NCBI GenBank assembly: GCA_009801085.1
Contig: VNWV01000005.1
Location: forward strand, 2,790,001-2,854,000
DNA from: Lasiodiplodia sp. COLG20
Taxonomy: Eukaryota > Ascomycota > Dothideomycetes > Botryosphaeriales > Botryosphaeriaceae
Length of the DNA: 64,000 bases
Reading direction: 5' to 3'
Each line of letters begins with the position of its first letter. Within the stretch, counting starts at the first letter, position 1. A program made the translations under genes and the position numbers. Under the pieces are notes generated by a model. It had not been told where the DNA came from, did not search any database, and worked only from the letters and a program-made list of their open reading frames with translations. Positions 55,548 through 64,000 of this stretch are shown here, piece by piece.

Positions 55548-57171
55548 ATGGCCAACAAGACCTCGCCGGCTGTGAGCTCAAAGGCAACCGGCTCTCCTGT
55601 TGCCTCGACTTCGGCATCCTCGATCGCCTCTTCCGAGGGCAACTTCGCCCTCCCTCCGCCGCAGCATGCCACTCCTGCGCAAGCCAACGGCGCGCAAGCA
55701 GCAGCAGCCGCCGCCGCCGCCGCTGCCGCCAGGCCCAACCTGCCCGCGAAGAAGCCTACCATGAGCTCGAGAATAAGCGGCATCTTCGGCCGCCGCGAGG
55801 ACTCTCGGGACAGTTCCAAGGTCAACCTGGCCTCCGAGAAAATTCCCGAGAAAGTAGTTGAAGGCAAGGTGGCGAACGGCGACGGCCCGACCAGCTCGCC
55901 CAAACCAGAGCCGCGTCGTCAGCCCTCCACGAACGAGAAGAAGTCTGGCAACATGGTGGATCGCTCCAAGAGCAATGCTGAGAAGAAGAAGGAGCAGCAG
56001 CAGGCCGCCAACGTCTCCAAACGTTTCAAGCACCTCGAGGATGCCGGCCACGAGCACCAGCTCAGAGTCCAGAGGCGCGAAGAGAAGCTCAAGGATATGT
56101 TCCAGAACTTGATGCTCGGAAAGAAGAAAGAAGCGAACGCTGAGGAGCAACCTCTGAGTCTGATGTCGGGTTGGGTTGATCAACTACGCAACGACAAAGA
56201 GAAGTTCAACATCGACCACAAGGCCGGTGCTAGCTCTTCCATGACGCTGGTGCAGAAATACGGAAAGTGTCAGGAAATCATCGGACGCGGCGCGTTCGGT
56301 ATTGTCAAGATAGCCCATAAGCCAGACGCGAAGGACCCCAAGCGCGAGCAGCTGTTTGCCGTCAAAGAATTCAAGCAGCGCCCCGGTGAATCTGACAAGA
56401 AGTACAACAAGCGCCTGACGTCCGAGTTCTGCATTTCCTCTTCCATGCATCACCCCAACATCATCAACACGCTCGATCTCATCCAGGACGAGAAGGGTGA
56501 GTTCTGTGAGGTCATGGAGTACTGCGCCGGTGGAGACCTTTACACTCTCATCCTCGCGGCTGGCCAACTCGAGGTCGTCGAGGCCGATTGCTTCTTCAAG
56601 CAGCTCATGCGCGGCGTCGACTACCTCCACGGTATGGGTGTCGCCCACCGTGACCTGAAGCCTGAGAATCTCCTCCTCACTTCTCACGGAGCAATCAAAA
56701 TCACCGACTTCGGCAATGGCGAGTGCTTCCGTATGGCCTGGGAAGAGGAAGCTCATATGACCGCGGGTATCTGCGGTTCAGCTCCCTACATTGCGCCCGA
56801 GGAATACGTTGATGAAGAATTCGATCCCCGAGCTGTTGACGTCTGGGCCTGTGGCGTCATTTACATGGCCATGAGAACCGGGCGCCATCTTTGGCGAGTT
56901 GCAAAGAAGGGCGAGGATGAATTTTACACCAAGTATCTCGAGGATCGCAAAGAGGAATCCGGTTACAGGCCTATCGAGGTGCTCCGTCGTGTAAGCGCCT
57001 CCTTACCCCCTGCTTTAGTCACGGCTAACAAGCTGGCAGCGCCAATGTCGGAACGTCATATATTCAATTCTCGACCCCAATCCCAATCGCCGCTTGACCG
57101 CAGAAGAGGTCAACCGGTCGGAATGGGTTGATCAAATACGTCTCTGCAGGGCCGGAGACGAAGGATTCTAA
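55548..57171 (+). CDS. sat4: Hal4/Sat4-type serine/threonine protein kinase
   Basis: Exons 55548..56990 and 57040..57171, 524 aa. The N-terminal ~230 residues are low complexity (Ala run, Ser/Pro, Lys-rich) with [18 protein letters not shown] near the kinase domain. The domain starts [19 protein letters not shown], with [10 protein letters not shown] (catalytic Lys), [34 protein letters not shown] and [13 protein letters not shown]. The 49-bp intron joins EVLRR to [16 protein letters not shown]. The C-terminus [16 protein letters not shown] is the end typical of the Npr1/Hal5/Sat4 group, which regulates K+ transporters and permeases at the plasma membrane. Assignment to Sat4/Hal4 rather than another group member is by overall look. 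Confidence 0.85.
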
Positions 57172-57992
57172 TGAACTTGGGTGGGATATTTGGGATTTTG
57201 GCGTTGGCAGACCGCTCACTTGCGATGACGATAATGCTCTTCTCCTGCCGTAAGTCTCTCGACGGCCCGCAGCACTGAACGCGGGCTGCTTTTCTCTTCG
57301 AGCTCTCACTACCCTTTTCTTTTTCTTTTTTCGGCTTATGCATTGCTTTGTTCGAGCGCAGCATACCCTTTCGATGGCATGAGATGCGTTTTCTCTCTGC
57401 GTGCATGGCGTTTCGAAGGCATGCTCGGGTCTTAGTGCGCGCAATCCCCCTTTCCCTTTTTTTATGCCCTTTCTTCTTTTTTTTTTTACTTTGGTCGAAG
57501 CAAGCACATGGTTCATGTAGAGAGACGAGAAAGCCGGATGGGTGGTTCTTTGAAAGACGGTCCTTAGCAAGGCCGATGCATGCATACGGGCAAGTTTTGG
57601 CGGCAGCGGTACTTCTCATAAGGATCAGGTATGTCTACGCGCTCTTGTGAGAGAGGCAGCGATCGAGGGCGGGGGCTGGAGGTGGCGGGAGAATGGCATG
57701 GGTGGTGGCAGCCCCCGCGCCCGGGACGATAGTAAATGATAAATCAGATGTTGGAAAGAAGGCAGTGCATATGCCGTGACCTGAAAAGTCTGCAGCGCGG
57801 GAAGTGGGCTGCAAGCCCGGGCAAGGAGGCTGTTGGTGGTCACACACCGCTGCGGCGATTGCCGGGGTCCAGACGGCGCGGCTCAAACAGCTGAGAGCTG
57901 GCTTCTTCGGCCTATGACATCGCCTCCTGCATCTCTCCTGCTGCGAGCTTTCTCCTATGCGCCCACCAAGCATCGACTGACATGTTCAAGCA
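57172..57992. other. Intergenic region
   Basis: 0.82 kb between the Hal4-type kinase and Slp1 genes. It contains a T-rich stretch at about 57,450-57,487. No gene recognised. Confidence 0.5.
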
Positions 57993-60941
57993 ATGTGCAA
58001 GCTTGGCCGACATGTCTTCCTCGCGGCTGTTTTTCTGCACACCGTCGCTTTCGCCGATCCAACCACCGAATCTGCCATTCTCCCTTTCGTTGCCCACCCG
58101 CCGTCGATAAGCTCCTTGCCACCCGTCTCCACCTGCAGGTCCAGGGAGATCAACTACATCACCCACATTTTGCCGCAGCAATGTCTAAAGTCACGCCCGC
58201 CACCGCCGCCCGCTTCTGCGACCGCCGCGAACGATACCGTGTCCGGTGACGGTGGCCCTTCAGCTCCGGTGTCCGCCCCAACGGGCCTCGATGCCGTTGG
58301 CCAGACAGGCAATGAGACCATTTCGAGCTCCACCTCCGGCGCGCAGTCGCCCGGCAGCTCTGGCGAAACGGCCACTGTCTCTGCCACAGGATCGCAAAGC
58401 GCAGCAGGCACTGCGCAGCCGTCCACCGAAGCTGTCCACAATCCAGCCGAGCGAGAGGAGGCCGAAGCCGAAGCTGAGACCGATTCACCGCTGGACAACG
58501 CCAACTTTCTGTCTTTCGAAGAGTGGAAGAAGCAGAATCTGGCAAAGGCTGGACAATCGCCGGAGAACGTGGGCCAAGGGCGCGGGACTGCTGGTGCCCA
58601 GGGACGGAAGCCGAGGCCTGTTAACATCAACAGCGAGTTGGACTTTCTTGGAGAGGACACGGAGATCGAGCTGGACTTTGGATTTGGCAACAAAGCTGAC
58701 CGCACGGCAGCCGTTTCGGCCTCGGGCCAGCAGGCGAAGGAGACGGCTGGGGACGATGCCGCCGGCGAGCTGTCACACCGGCCACGCAGCAAGGACGCCG
58801 GGAAGACGTGTAAAGAGCGCTTCAACTACGCCTCCTTCGACTGTGCCGCCACGGTGCTCAAGACAAACTCGCAGTGCAAGAGCTCGTCGTCCCTCCTGGT
58901 CGAGAACAAGGATAGCTACATGCTCAATGAATGTGGTGCCGAGAACAAATTCGTCATTGTTGAGCTTTGCGACGACATTCTGGTCGACACTGTTGTTCTT
59001 GCCAACTTCGAGTTTTTCAGTTCCATGTTCCGCACCTTCAGAGTCAGCGTGTCCGATCGTTACCCAGTGAAGCTGGAACGCTGGAAAGAGCTTGGCACCT
59101 TTGAGGCCAGAAATAGCCGCGACATACAGGCATTCCTTGTTGAGAATCCGCTAATTTGGGCTCGTTACCTCAGGATCGAATTCCTTTCGCATTTTGGCAA
59201 CGAGTTCTACTGTCCTGTGTCACTTCTTAGGGTGCACGGCACGACCATGATGGAAGAGTTCCGCCACCAAGAAGAGGCGGCCCGCGGAGAGGAAGATTTA
59301 GATGAAGTTATTGAGAGCGAGAGCCAAGCCCTTCCCGCAATTCAACCGAATGCACAAGAGCAAGTACCTGTTGAGATACCTGCTGCTGAGCCACCGAAGG
59401 AAGCCGACCCGGCTGCACCTGCGGATGCAACGCCTGGGGGCGCTGAAGATTCAACACAATCTGAACCGGCCAATCATGGCGTTGACGGTTCTCCCACAGC
59501 TGATGATCGACCCACTCCCAAGGACAGTACTACGTCTGTTGTGCCGGACGGTAGCACGAGTCAAACTAACTCGCAGCCCGTCTCGTCCGTCACACCACCA
59601 GGCCGCCCAGACTCGGCGTATCAGCCGTCCAGCAACGTCACCCAAGCGTCGCATAATCAAACCGACGTTGAACAGCCCAAACATGCATCGACCTCGACGG
59701 ATGGTCCGCGAGTAGACGCGGGAGATTCGGCTAGTTCCAGCCAAAATGCCACGAACGCGTCCACCATTGCTTCGTCCGACGGGGACCAGAAGAACTCTCC
59801 ACCTCCCAAGGATGGCTCAAACGTGGCAGCAAATGGCACGTCGACGAGATCCATCCAATCTGGCGAGGGGACCAAGGCTTCGGCCACGCAGCCACCAAAT
59901 ACGACGCCCACGACTCAGGAGAGCTTTTTCAAGTCAATCCACAAGCGGCTCCAGATGTTGGAGTCCAATTCGACGCTGTCGCTGCAGTACATTGAAGATC
60001 AGTCGCGCATTCTCAGGGATGCGTTCACCAAGGTGGAAAAACGACAGCTGGGAAAGACGGAGAAGTTTTTGGATCAGCTGAACAGCACGGTCATGGCAGA
60101 ACTAAGGGAATTTGTGAGTGTCTCGTCCACATGCAGCGCACTTACGGCCGCTAACGCACTGCAGAGGCAGCAGTACGACCAGCTCTGGCAGTCGACGGTG
60201 ATTGAGTTGGAGAACCGCCGCGAGCAGCACCAGCGCGAGATGCTGGCCATCAGCACGCGCCTGACGCTCCTTGCAGATGAACTGGTGTTTCAGAAGCGGA
60301 TGGCGGTGGTGCAATCAACGCTGATTCTCCTGTGCCTGGGCCTCGTGCTTTTCGTGCGGTCGGGAAGCAGCTACCTGGAGCTGCCGCTGGTACAGCAGAT
60401 GATGCAGAAGTCCCAAACGGCGCTGCGCCTGCAGTTCGACAGCCCGGCCAGCAGTCCCCCTCCCAGTTACCGGCGCCACGGCCATTCGTCGTCGACCGAG
60501 GAGCGTAAGCGGTTCCGGTTCTTCGGCTCGAGCAGCGGGAACTTGTCAGACGCGTCGACGGACGGGGCGCGCAGCCCAGCGTTGGAGTTCTCGCCGCCGA
60601 CGCCGACGTCGGACGCGGAGGGCGAGATGTTGTCTGGCGAGCAGAGCCCGGAGCCGCTGCGCAAGACGCACAGCAGCCCGTCGACGCCCAGGGGCTTCCG
60701 GGACGGCAGCAAGCTCAACTGGGAGCAGGCGAGCGAGGCGAAGGTGCTCGGAGTGGGCGACGGGCAGACTTTAATGAGGCGGAGAAGTCCGCTCCGGCGC
60801 GGCGAGAGCGCTGGCGACCTTTACGAAGGGTCGCAGGCGGAGCACAAAGAGAGCGGCAAGGCTGGCGGCGCAGATCCCAATCAGCCTGGAGATTCGGGTG
60901 GGTCGGCGTCAGATTCTGACGACTGTCTCGGATATATATGA
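57993..60941 (+). CDS. slp1: SUN-like ER protein Slp1
   Basis: Exons 57993..60113 and 60165..60941, 965 aa (982 if the intron is retained). The N-terminus is a signal peptide (MCKLGRHVFLAAVFLHTVAF). A Ser/Pro/Glu-rich region contains the family motif FLSFEEWKKQNL. The SUN-like domain runs from about residue 272 (CKERFNYASFDCAATV) through EFFSSMFRTFRVSVSDRYP to EFYCPVSLLRVHGTTM at about 412. After a long disordered linker rich in Ser, Thr and Asn, a coiled-coil-like part leads to one membrane helix near residues 752-773. The rest is a disordered tail. Slp1 with Emp65 protects ER luminal proteins during folding in yeast. The intron has perfect signals (gtgagt, gctaac, ctgcag) but no stop, so the frame stays open through it. 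Confidence 0.88.
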   Translation: MCKLGRHVFLAAVFLHTVAFADPTTESAILPFVAHPPSISSLPPVSTCRSREINYITHILPQQCLKSRPPPPPASATAANDTVSGDGGPSAPVSAPTGLDAVGQTGNETISSSTSGAQSPGSSGETATVSATGSQSAAGTAQPSTEAVHNPAEREEAEAEAETDSPLDNANFLSFEEWKKQNLAKAGQSPENVGQGRGTAGAQGRKPRPVNINSELDFLGEDTEIELDFGFGNKADRTAAVSASGQQAKETAGDDAAGELSHRPRSKDAGKTCKERFNYASFDCAATVLKTNSQCKSSSSLLVENKDSYMLNECGAENKFVIVELCDDILVDTVVLANFEFFSSMFRTFRVSVSDRYPVKLERWKELGTFEARNSRDIQAFLVENPLIWARYLRIEFLSHFGNEFYCPVSLLRVHGTTMMEEFRHQEEAARGEEDLDEVIESESQALPAIQPNAQEQVPVEIPAAEPPKEADPAAPADATPGGAEDSTQSEPANHGVDGSPTADDRPTPKDSTTSVVPDGSTSQTNSQPVSSVTPPGRPDSAYQPSSNVTQASHNQTDVEQPKHASTSTDGPRVDAGDSASSSQNATNASTIASSDGDQKNSPPPKDGSNVAANGTSTRSIQSGEGTKASATQPPNTTPTTQESFFKSIHKRLQMLESNSTLSLQYIEDQSRILRDAFTKVEKRQLGKTEKFLDQLNSTVMAELREFVSVSSTCSALTAANALQRQQYDQLWQSTVIELENRREQHQREMLAISTRLTLLADELVFQKRMAVVQSTLILLCLGLVLFVRSGSSYLELPLVQQMMQKSQTALRLQFDSPASSPPPSYRRHGHSSSTEERKRFRFFGSSSGNLSDASTDGARSPALEFSPPTPTSDAEGEMLSGEQSPEPLRKTHSSPSTPRGFRDGSKLNWEQASEAKVLGVGDGQTLMRRRSPLRRGESAGDLYEGSQAEHKESGKAGGADPNQPGDSGGSASDSDDCLGYI
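60114..60164 (+). other. 51-bp stopless phase-0 intron in slp1
   Basis: Starts gtgagt, contains gctaac 13 bases before the end, and ends ctgcag. Its length is a multiple of three and it has no in-frame stop, so retention would insert 17 residues between EF and RQQYDQLWQ. Confidence 0.7.
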
Positions 60942-62642
60942 CGCGCGCGCAGCATGCCGAATAGCGATCAAAAGGGCAATGTCGCTGCCGGCTCGGGACC
61001 AGGGGGCTGGCGGTTGGCGAGCAATCACGCTGGACGGGCTTGTTGGCGGGCGCACGTGGTGTCGGTCTGTGGAGGCGGCGTGCGTGGTTATTACGTTGCG
61101 CAGGCATAGAGCATTGATTAATTAACGGCCAATTGATCCACCGCGGCGTGGAGATCTCGGGAGTATTTATGGTGAGGTCGCGAGAGCAGTTCGTGAGAGC
61201 CGCTTCCCCTAACGGCAGCGTGGGAGATCGCCGGCTCGCGTGCTGGGCGGGCTCTGGTGGGCGCACGTGCGGTGCAGCTTGGTCAGAGGCGTCGAGGCGG
61301 CAGGGCCATCATCATCAGCCATGCAGCCCGCGCCCGATGTGGAGCCCTGAACGGCTTGTGTCCGAACTCTATTGACTAGTCCAGGCCACGTTTGCCGGGC
61401 AGCAGCTTGGCCAGCAGCAGAGGAGCGCGCGGGCTATTTTCAGCCCCGGCGCTCGGACGGCGGGTGCGGTGCGGTGCGCTGGGTGAGCCAGAGCTGGCGC
61501 GAGCCTGGGATCGCGGGCTGCGGCTGAGAGTCGAGCGGGTGGTGCTGGCGCGAGTGGCGCATAGTCATGAGCCCAGCGCGGGGCTGGCCATGGCAATGAC
61601 AGAGCGAGCGCAGTCACGAGCACACCTCGCGCGCTGTAGCCTACCAGGCGCCTCAAACGGCGCGGAGTCAGCGTGCCCCTGGCCGGCGGGCTGGCCACTG
61701 GCGAGGGTCCTCTGCGTCCCCCCTCCTCCGCCAGAGGCGATCCTCCGCCGGGCCTGAGCAGCAGCAGGCGCAGCGGCCACTGCTGCTGGCCCAGAGGCGC
61801 CAAACACCATGGCTCGCGACGCTGCGCCGGGCCCTAGAGGCGCCCTAGACCCGCGGCGGCGGGAGAGCATGCCTGCTGCGTCGTGCCTGCCCGCTGCCCG
61901 ACTGCGAGGCTGCACGTGATGTCCCAGAGCCCGCCGCGCACTGGGCGGTTGCGTCGAACGAACACGCACCGCAACCTCTGCCATCCATTCCCCAGCCCAG
62001 CTGCATCATTCTCCCTCTGCAAAAGCCCTCACGCTCCTCGCGTTCTTGTCGTGCCCCTCCCAGACCCCTCCGACGCCCCTCGAGCGCTGCGCCGGGCCTC
62101 CAGGGACGCTTAACCTGATTCACGCGCCTTGTGACCCGCAGAGGCCTCTCTACCTTTAGCGCGGCGGCCACTCTGCTCTCCAGACGGGGCCCGCAGCATC
62201 ATCACCTCCGCTTGTCATTCCCTCCGAAACCACGAGCCCCCCGCCCGCAAGCTGCTCAACTCTCGGCCTGTCACCGCGCCGCATCTCATCCACACCCACC
62301 CTGCGACACCCGCGCGCTGCATTGCAAGCCCGCTCTAAGCTTGCCCGTCCCGCTCACGCAGCGTCGCCAATCGACGGAGCCCACGCCCACCACCACCCGC
62401 CCTCCTCCTCCGCCGCCCGCGCCGCTGCCCCAACCAAGGATCATCGCCAAACAGCTGCGACGCCTCTCCGTGCCCGCGCTGCCCACAACACCCACGCTCC
62501 GCCCGAGAGAGCGCCAGCTGCCCACGACGGACCTCGTCGCCAAGCCCAAGCCACTCTCCCGCCGCCTCCTCTCCACCAGCCCGCCCTTCTCGCGATAGCA
62601 ATTCACCCATTCTGACCCTAGCACCCGGCTGAGCACGCCGCA
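60942..62642. promoter_or_regulatory. Long GC-rich upstream region of GSK3
   Basis: 1.7 kb. The part from about 61,400 is very GC-rich and open in many frames by composition. From about 62,170 to 62,642 it is C/T-rich with CCTCC and CACC runs, suiting a long 5' leader of the GSK3 gene. No protein-coding gene recognised. Confidence 0.5.
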
Positions 62643-64000
62643 ATGTCGCAAAACCGGCCATCGGCTTTCTCGAGCCTACGCATGGGTGGTAAGGACGCAA
62701 TGCCCGCCGTCTCGTGTGTGTGTGCATGCTGGCTGACGTTGCCCCCCCACAGAGGTTATCCGGGAGAAGGTCCAGGATGGCTTGACCGGCGAGTACAAGG
62801 ACCTGGCCTACACGCAGTGCAAGATCGTCGGCAATGGCTCGTTCGGCGTCGTCTTCCAGACCAAGCTCTCGCCCAGCGGCGAGGACGCCGCCATCAAGCG
62901 GGTCCTGCAGGACAAGCGGTTCAAGGTGCGCCCGCCGAGCGGATCTCCCCTCCCCTCTCCCTGTGCGATGGACGTGCCCATTGACTCGTGACGCGTGACA
63001 GAACCGTGAGCTGCAGATCATGCGCATCGTGCGCCACCCCAACATCGTCGAGCTGAAGGCCTTCTTCTACAACAATGGCGAGCGGGTACGCATTGGCATT
63101 GCCCCCTCCCGCTAAGCGACTCGGCTGACAATCGCCCGCAGAAGGATGAAGTCTACCTCAACCTCGTGCTTGAATACGTCCCGGAGACCGTCTATCGCGC
63201 ATCGAGATATTTCAACAAGCTGAAGACCGTCATGCCCATTCTTGAAGTCAAGCTCTACATCTACCAGCTCTTTCGCTCCCTCGCCTACATCCACTCGCAG
63301 GGCATCTGCCACCGAGACATCAAGCCCCAGAACCTCCTGCTCGACCCCAACACCGGCATCCTGAAGCTTTGCGATTTCGGCAGCGCAAAGATCCTCGTCG
63401 AGAACGAGCCCAACGTCTCCTACATCTGCTCGCGCTACTACAGAGCGCCGGAGCTGATTTTCGGGGCGACCAACTACACAACGAAGATCGGTACGTCATC
63501 GCAATTTCGGTCGCTTCTCTTGTTCGCGTGATCTGCTTACCTAATACGACGCCACCCCTATAGATGTGTGGTCTACTGGATGCGTGATGGCAGAGCTGAT
63601 GCTCGGCCAGCCGCTGTTCCCCGGCGAGTCGGGCATTGACCAGCTCGTCGAGATCATCAAGGTCCTGGGAACGCCGACTAGGGATCAGATCCGCACCATG
63701 AACCCCAACTACATGGAGCACAAGTTCCCGCAGATCAAGCCGCACCCGTTTAACAAGGTAGGGAGGGAACGATCAATCGGTTTTCGTGTTGGCGGTTTTC
63801 TGACACTCGGCGTCACCAGGTTTTCCGTAAGGCTGATCCCAACGCCATTGACCTGATTTCCAAGCTGCTCGAGTACACGCCCACGCAGAGGCTTTCCGCA
63901 GTCGAGGCCATGGTTCACCCCTTCTTTGATGAGCTCAGGGACCCTAACACCAGGTTCCCGGATTCCCGTCACCCCAACGGCGCCGTGAAGGAGCTGCCGA
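62643..64000 (+). CDS. gsk3: Glycogen synthase kinase 3 homologue, 3' partial
   Basis: Exons 62643..62688, 62753..62925, 63002..63085, 63142..63490, 63564..63757 and 63820 to the window end. The protein starts [15 protein letters not shown] and reads [20 protein letters not shown], then the ATP loop [10 protein letters not shown] and the catalytic lysine in [33 protein letters not shown] and [12 protein letters not shown] follow. The activation loop is [16 protein letters not shown], with the regulatory tyrosine of GSK3. [20 protein letters not shown] is also diagnostic. GSK3 integrates nutrient, stress and differentiation signals. The C-terminal part beyond VKELP is outside the window. Introns are 64, 76, 56, 73 and 62 bp. 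Confidence 0.95.

Noticed and set aside
58154..58825. 223-codon frame antisense to slp1
   Set aside because: Shadow of the Ser/Ala-rich coding strand.
61369..62651. Multiple long frames on both strands upstream of GSK3
   Set aside because: Very high GC lowers stop frequency; composition and lack of conserved motifs argue for leader or promoter DNA.
1..64000. CRISPR array, rRNA operon, telomere repeats
   Set aside because: No spaced direct repeats, rRNA signatures or TTAGGG runs were seen; the window is eukaryotic chromosomal DNA.

Overview
The window is nuclear DNA of a filamentous ascomycete (Pezizomycotina). This follows from the short GT..AG introns (about 45-170 bp, several with CTAAC/CTGAC-like branch sites), the gene spacing of about 2.5-3 kb, and fungus-restricted families (DUF2015, the GIGGAGN-repeat family, a fungal-type RFX factor, a Hal4/Sat4 kinase). 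Ribosomal protein eL28 is present; budding yeast lacks it. I cannot place the class from sequence alone, although Dothideomycetes would fit.

Layout. At 1-3.6 kb are the SF3b subunit 4 (cut by the window start), a DUF2015 membrane protein and eL28. At 3.6-6.9 kb is a gene-poor, AT-richer stretch with two copies of a small palindromic repeat. At 6.9-25.3 kb is a housekeeping block: an MFS organic-anion transporter, cyclin H (Ccl1), Rix1, a YPP1/TTC7-like protein, a protein with an unusual zinc-cluster-like cysteine pattern, the GDP-mannose transporter, a Plp1-type phosducin-like protein and a GIGGAGN-repeat protein. At 25.4-34.2 kb is an accessory region. It holds an intact His-Cys-box (His-Me finger) endonuclease-like ORF lying between two copies of the same 81-bp palindrome, a butanediol-dehydrogenase-type enzyme, and a decayed lysine-repeat gene between two unrelated 19-bp tandem arrays. 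At 34.3-64 kb is a second housekeeping block: promethin-like lipid-droplet protein, RNA polymerase I subunit A49, a small unknown protein, peptidyl-tRNA hydrolase, an RFX transcription factor, Yop1/REEP, a COG0523 (CobW/ZNG1-type) GTPase, TRAPP subunit Bet5, a CaMKK-type kinase, a Hal4/Sat4-type kinase, the SUN-like protein Slp1, and GSK3 (cut by the window end).

The genes do not form one pathway. Several serve ribosome production (eL28, Rix1, A49), ER/Golgi and membrane organisation (GDP-mannose transporter, Bet5, Yop1, Slp1, promethin-like, YPP1-like) or signalling (three kinases within the last 12.5 kb). Many are arranged as divergent pairs with 270-800 bp shared promoters.

The part most worth a second look is the family of four palindromic foldback repeats and the endonuclease-like ORF bracketed by two of them. 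All exon boundaries were inferred by eye from frame, GT/AG signals and family resemblance. No database search was run.
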